Shown piece after piece: positions 44,380-47,616 of a DNA stretch of 47,616 nt. The position numbers and the translations under genes were made by a program. The notes under the pieces are model-generated. The model saw only the letters and a program-made list of their open reading frames with translations, was not told the DNA's origin and searched no databases. Source of the DNA: Bacteroidota bacterium (lineage in GTDB: Bacteria > Bacteroidota > Bacteroidia > Flavobacteriales > BACL11); assembly GCA_028408365.1 (NCBI GenBank), contig JAOOLD010000011.1:1-47616 (forward strand). The letters are read 5' to 3'. Within the stretch, counting starts at the first letter, position 1; every line of letters begins with the position of its first letter.

Positions 44380-45186
44380 ATGCAATTTGTAATTAAAAAA
44401 ATGAAAACCGAAAACTTAAGTCATGTTAATTACAATCTCTGTGATATTTCAATGAATGAGTTGATAGGACATGATGTTGAGATTTTTTGGACAGGAAAAG
44501 TTCAATGTTTTTGCAATAAATTATTTAAAAGTTTTTATAGACAAAACTTTTGTTATAACTGCTATTGGACATTGCCTCAAGCTTCACAAAGTATTTTCAA
44601 GCCTGAATTATGCACTGCTCATTTAGGGATTGAAGAAAGAGATTTAGAATGGGAAAAAAAATTTCAACTAGTGCCTCACTATGTGTATTTAGCAAATTCA
44701 ACAGGCATAAAAGTAGGGATAACAAGAAAATCACAAATCTTTACTAGATGGATGGATCAAGGAGCATCACAGGCGATAATCTTTGCTGAAGTACCAAACA
44801 GGAGATTATCAGGTGAAATAGAGGTTATCTTGAAGTCTGAAATTAGTGATAAAACAAATTGGAGGAAAATGCTTTCAGGTAATCCCGATGATGTTGATTT
44901 AGTAGATTGGAAAAATAAACTTTCTAGACTATTGTCAGAGGATCTTAGAAAATATGTAAATGATGATGATACAGTTAATATTTTTAATTATCCAGTAGAA
45001 AAATATCCTACAAAGATTAAAAGCTTAAAGCTTGAAAAAAATAATTTAATCTCTGGTAAGTTGTCAGGAATTAAGGGGCAATACTTGATCTTCGATGGTG
45101 GAGAGGTATTCAATGTAAGATCACATGAAGGATATATTGTTGATTTAAAAACTTCTAATGAGAAAATTAAAACATTGTTCAATTAA
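44380..45186 (+). CDS. DUF2797 family protein
   Basis: A 268-residue cytosolic protein of the DUF2797 family. A probable zinc site is formed by Cys43, Cys45, Cys58 and Cys61 (VQCFC...FCYNC). The HYVYLANSTGIKVGITRKSQ segment (about 105-124) resembles the GIY-YIG nuclease fold (YxY...GxxKVGxT), followed by RWMDQGAS. The first ATG gives MQFVIKKMKTE, which matches family openings as I remember them, so I kept it over the ATG seven codons later. No function is assigned. Its 3' end overlaps the convergent sppA by eight bases. Confidence 0.83.
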   Translation: MQFVIKKMKTENLSHVNYNLCDISMNELIGHDVEIFWTGKVQCFCNKLFKSFYRQNFCYNCYWTLPQASQSIFKPELCTAHLGIEERDLEWEKKFQLVPHYVYLANSTGIKVGITRKSQIFTRWMDQGASQAIIFAEVPNRRLSGEIEVILKSEISDKTNWRKMLSGNPDDVDLVDWKNKLSRLLSEDLRKYVNDDDTVNIFNYPVEKYPTKIKSLKLEKNNLISGKLSGIKGQYLIFDGGEVFNVRSHEGYIVDLKTSNEKIKTLFN

Positions 45187-46918
45187 AAAAAATTATGTTG
45201 TTCATGTGCATTTGAATAATATCTCTTTCAAGTTCAAGTGATTCTTCTAGATTTTTGAAATTATAATTATCTATTAAATTTAGAAATTTTGAGCTTGAAT
45301 TAATTTTTGAAAAGATATTCTGGAATGGGTCTTTTTTCTTTGGTAGTTCTATTATCCTGTATTCATCAATATTAGCAATTAATTTAGCGGCATCAATAGC
45401 ATCAAAAAGACCTCCATGAGTGTCAACAAGTCCTATTTCTTTTGCTTTTGCTCCACTCCATACTCTTCCTTGACCAATATTATCTACATATAGTGTATCC
45501 ATATTTCTTCCAGCTGCAACTTTATTTATAAAGTCACTATAAATTTGATTAATATTTTCTCTTATTCTATCAATCTCAAAGTTGGTTAACCTTCTGTTAG
45601 TTCCCATATCTGAGTATTTGTGAGTATTAACCGTATCAAAAAAAACAGATAAATTTTCATTATATAATTTTTTAAGATTTGGAATTATACCAAAAACACC
45701 AATCGAACCTGTTACAGTGGTTTTATTTGAAAAAATACTATCAGCTGCACATGCAATATAGTAGCCTCCTGATGCCGCATAATCTCCCATTGAAACAATT
45801 ATTGGTTTTTCTTTTTTTGTAATTATTGTTTCTCTCCAAATTAAGTCTGATGTCATTGCACTACCACCTGGTGAATTAACTCTTAGAACAATAGCTTTAA
45901 CGTTTTTGTCCTCTCTAGCTTGAACTAATGATTTTGTAATTGTTTGTGTACCAATCTCATTTAATGAACCTTTGTTATTAGAAATTGTGCCATTGGCGTA
46001 AATAACAGCAATTTTGTTCCTACTGATTTTTTGTTTGTTATTCAATTTTACATTTACATAGCTTTTTAGATCAATTGTTTTTATTTTTGCGGAGCTACTA
46101 AAAAGTTTTAGTGAGTCTTTCAATTGATCCTCATATAAAATATCATCAATATAATTAAGCTTTTTACATGCTGCTGCAGAATTTAATCTTAGTTCGTTTA
46201 TATCATTGTTAATTTTTGATACTTCAATATTTCTTTCTTCACTAATACAGTTTGTCATAAATTCTGAAATGTCCTCAATCAATAGCTTAGTTTGTAGTCT
46301 ACTAGAACTACTCATCTTTGTTTCGGTAAAAGGTTCTACAGCACTTTTAAACTGACCTTTTCTTATTATTTGAGTTTCGACTCCAATTTTTGCAAGCAAA
46401 TTTTTGAAAAAAACCACACTTGCCGATATTCCTTTTAAGTCAATAAATCCATTCGGATTAAGATAAATTTTATCTGCCACAGAACATAATAAATAAGAAT
46501 ACTGACTGTAATAATTAGAATATGCAATGATTTGCTTTCCGCTAGTTTTGTAGTCTACTAGCTTTGCTCTTATTTCTTCAATACAGGAAAGACCTGCATT
46601 TACTTCATTAAAGTTTAAATAAATTAATTTTATTCTGTCATCATTTTTTGCTTTTTCAATCGACAAAAGAACGTCCTTTAACTCAATAGGATTATCTCCC
46701 GAACTGTTTATAAACTGAATAGGGTTATCAGCTGAGCGCTCTACAACTGGTGTTGATAAATCAATTTTTAAAACGGTATTCTCTTCTACTGATATGCGAT
46801 CTTTTTTGTTCATGTAATTCACTAAGGTCGAAAAGAAAATTAATAGAATGACAAAAAGTATTATTGTACTAATAATAGTAGATAAAATATTAGAAAAAAT
46901 TTTTTTAATAAAGTTCAC
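45179..46918 (-). CDS. sppA: Signal peptide peptidase SppA, 67K type
   Basis: Membrane-bound serine protease (family S49) that degrades cleaved signal peptides in the periplasmic face of the inner membrane. The 579 residues have one N-terminal membrane helix (about 13-34), then two tandem S49 domains. The general-base Lys is in RKGQFKSAVEPF (about 183-194) and the nucleophile Ser in SMGDYAASGGYYIA (about 380-393). The VLRVNSPGGSA segment is conserved. A TTG-N18-TAAATTTA element upstream on the minus strand is a near-match promoter. Confidence 0.96.
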   Translation of the reverse strand: MNFIKKIFSNILSTIISTIILFVILLIFFSTLVNYMNKKDRISVEENTVLKIDLSTPVVERSADNPIQFINSSGDNPIELKDVLLSIEKAKNDDRIKLIYLNFNEVNAGLSCIEEIRAKLVDYKTSGKQIIAYSNYYSQYSYLLCSVADKIYLNPNGFIDLKGISASVVFFKNLLAKIGVETQIIRKGQFKSAVEPFTETKMSSSSRLQTKLLIEDISEFMTNCISEERNIEVSKINNDINELRLNSAAACKKLNYIDDILYEDQLKDSLKLFSSSAKIKTIDLKSYVNVKLNNKQKISRNKIAVIYANGTISNNKGSLNEIGTQTITKSLVQAREDKNVKAIVLRVNSPGGSAMTSDLIWRETIITKKEKPIIVSMGDYAASGGYYIACAADSIFSNKTTVTGSIGVFGIIPNLKKLYNENLSVFFDTVNTHKYSDMGTNRRLTNFEIDRIRENINQIYSDFINKVAAGRNMDTLYVDNIGQGRVWSGAKAKEIGLVDTHGGLFDAIDAAKLIANIDEYRIIELPKKKDPFQNIFSKINSSSKFLNLIDNYNFKNLEESLELERDIIQMHMNNIIFFN

Positions 46919-46971
46919 AAGCTTATAAGATTTTGATGTAAATTTATGAATATTTCTTTTATGACAATGCT

Positions 46972-47451
46972 ATGATTTTTTTGCAAATTGGTTCAAATAT
47001 TGGTGATAGGTATTTTAATTTGATGACATGCATAAAAAACATTGAGTTGTTCATTGGAAAAATCATTAACAAATCAAAAATATATGTTAGCGAATGTTGG
47101 GGGGTCAAAAACCAAAGAGATTATTTTAATATGGTAGTTGCGATAAAATCTATTTATGATCCTACTAAAGTTTTAAAAATCATATCAATGATAGAAAATG
47201 ATATGGGTAGAATCAGAAAAAAGAAATGGGGTTCAAGAACTATTGACATTGACATATTATTTTTTGGTAAACAAATTGTCAAATCAAAAGAACTAATAAT
47301 ACCACATAAACATCTTGATCAAAGAATGTTTGTGTTAAGACCTTTGGCAGATATAGCACCTTTTTTTATTCACCCAGAATCAAAAAAAAATATAAAACAG
47401 TTAATTAAAGAGTGTAAAGACGATAGTAAAGTTTTTGAATATGAATTATAA
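46972..47451 (+). CDS. folK: 2-amino-4-hydroxy-6-hydroxymethyldihydropteridine pyrophosphokinase
   Basis: Transfers pyrophosphate from ATP to 6-hydroxymethyl-dihydropterin in folate synthesis. The 159 residues are normal length: IGSNIGDRYFNL at the N-terminus, WGSRTIDIDILFF (about 84-96, with the Mg-binding Asp pair) and IPHKHLDQRMFVLRPLADIA (20 residues). It overlaps the following deoxynucleoside kinase by 11 bases, so pterin and deoxynucleotide supply are linked here. Confidence 0.96.
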   Translation: MIFLQIGSNIGDRYFNLMTCIKNIELFIGKIINKSKIYVSECWGVKNQRDYFNMVVAIKSIYDPTKVLKIISMIENDMGRIRKKKWGSRTIDIDILFFGKQIVKSKELIIPHKHLDQRMFVLRPLADIAPFFIHPESKKNIKQLIKECKDDSKVFEYEL

Positions 47452-47616
47452 ATCAATATCAATAGAAGGAAATATTGGTGTAGGTAAAACAACATTGGCT
47501 AAGTTATTGTCAAATGATTTAGGATATAAACTAATACTTGAGACATTTGAAAATAATCCATTTCTTAAAGATTTTTATGAAAACTTAAATAAGAATGCGC
47601 TACCTCTTGAACTATT
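47441..47616 (+). CDS. Deoxynucleoside kinase, 5' part cut by the window end
   Basis: The frame from ATG 47441 reads MNYKSISIEGNIGVGKTTLA and continues to the end of the window (58 codons). The P-loop GNIGVGKT and the following ENNPFLKDFYENL align with the dNK family and with the kinase at 42178-42792 (ENNPYLNDFYKDM). It overlaps the folK stop codon by 11 bases. The remainder lies outside the window, so its specificity cannot be judged. Confidence 0.9.
   Translation, partial: MNYKSISIEGNIGVGKTTLAKLLSNDLGYKLILETFENNPFLKDFYENLNKNALPLEL

Noticed and set aside
1-47616. CRISPR arrays, insertion sequences, prophage, integron or toxin-antitoxin loci
   Set aside because: No regularly spaced repeats, transposase, integrase or small paired toxin genes were seen. 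Gene content and codon use look chromosomal throughout.

Overview
The window reads as chromosomal sequence from a marine-type member of the Bacteroidota, most likely Flavobacteriales, with a small, AT-rich, streamlined genome. The lineage call rests on several features: Bacteroidota-restricted families (DUF4290, DUF3127, GH3 next to DUF2797), type IX secretion (T9SS) components, TonB-dependent receptors, a MurA with Asp in place of the catalytic Cys, a DnaJ with only two zinc repeats, and promoters of the TTG-N19/20-TAnnTTTG type. No genus is claimed. No phage, insertion sequence, CRISPR array or rRNA was seen. The longest stretch without a gene is about 245 bases.

Layout. 1-1063: 3' part of alaS, broken by a frameshift. 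1113-11790: a long run on the minus strand. In transcription order it holds a phosphopantetheinyl transferase, a GGGP synthase-like enzyme, PnuC, a P-loop ATPase, a TPP riboswitch and its TonB receptor (a probable thiamine salvage group), then DUF4290-murA-tlpA, grpE-dnaJ, a porin and a small outer-membrane protein. 11841-13136 is ahcY on the plus strand, meeting a small lipoprotein tail to tail. 13629-23558 (plus) is a five-gene run: a 1241-residue TonB receptor, a 1398-residue T9SS-sorted surface protein, a PorV-like barrel, greA and a HIT protein. 23548-28874 holds ruvC, a membrane/cell-envelope trio (flippase-like protein, glycosyltransferase, orphan OppC-type permease), an AtoE-type transporter and DUF3127. 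28951-32316 is tRNA-Leu(UAG)-tig-clpP-clpX, a protein folding and turnover unit.

32313-39457 (minus) is one tightly packed operon: etfB-etfA-bifunctional nuclease-CNT nucleoside transporter-thyA-saccharopine dehydrogenase-like-folA-lipoprotein. It links nucleoside uptake, dTMP synthesis and recycling of the folate cofactor. A membrane pyrophosphatase (hppA) diverges from it. 42178-47616 holds a deoxynucleoside kinase, a GH3 enzyme, DUF2797, sppA, folK and the start of a second deoxynucleoside kinase. Together these give a nucleotide/folate theme on the right half of the window.

Gene packing is extreme. Many same-strand neighbours overlap by 1-11 bases, and all five tail-to-tail junctions without a terminator have overlapping 3' ends, three of them with interlocked stop codons. 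No clearly new system is evident. The items most worth a second look are the receptor/surface-protein/PorV module, the riboswitch-controlled receptor beside pnuC, the SSB-like tail of DUF3127, the alaS frameshift, the Asp-type MurA and the periplasmic domain fused to the nucleoside transporter.
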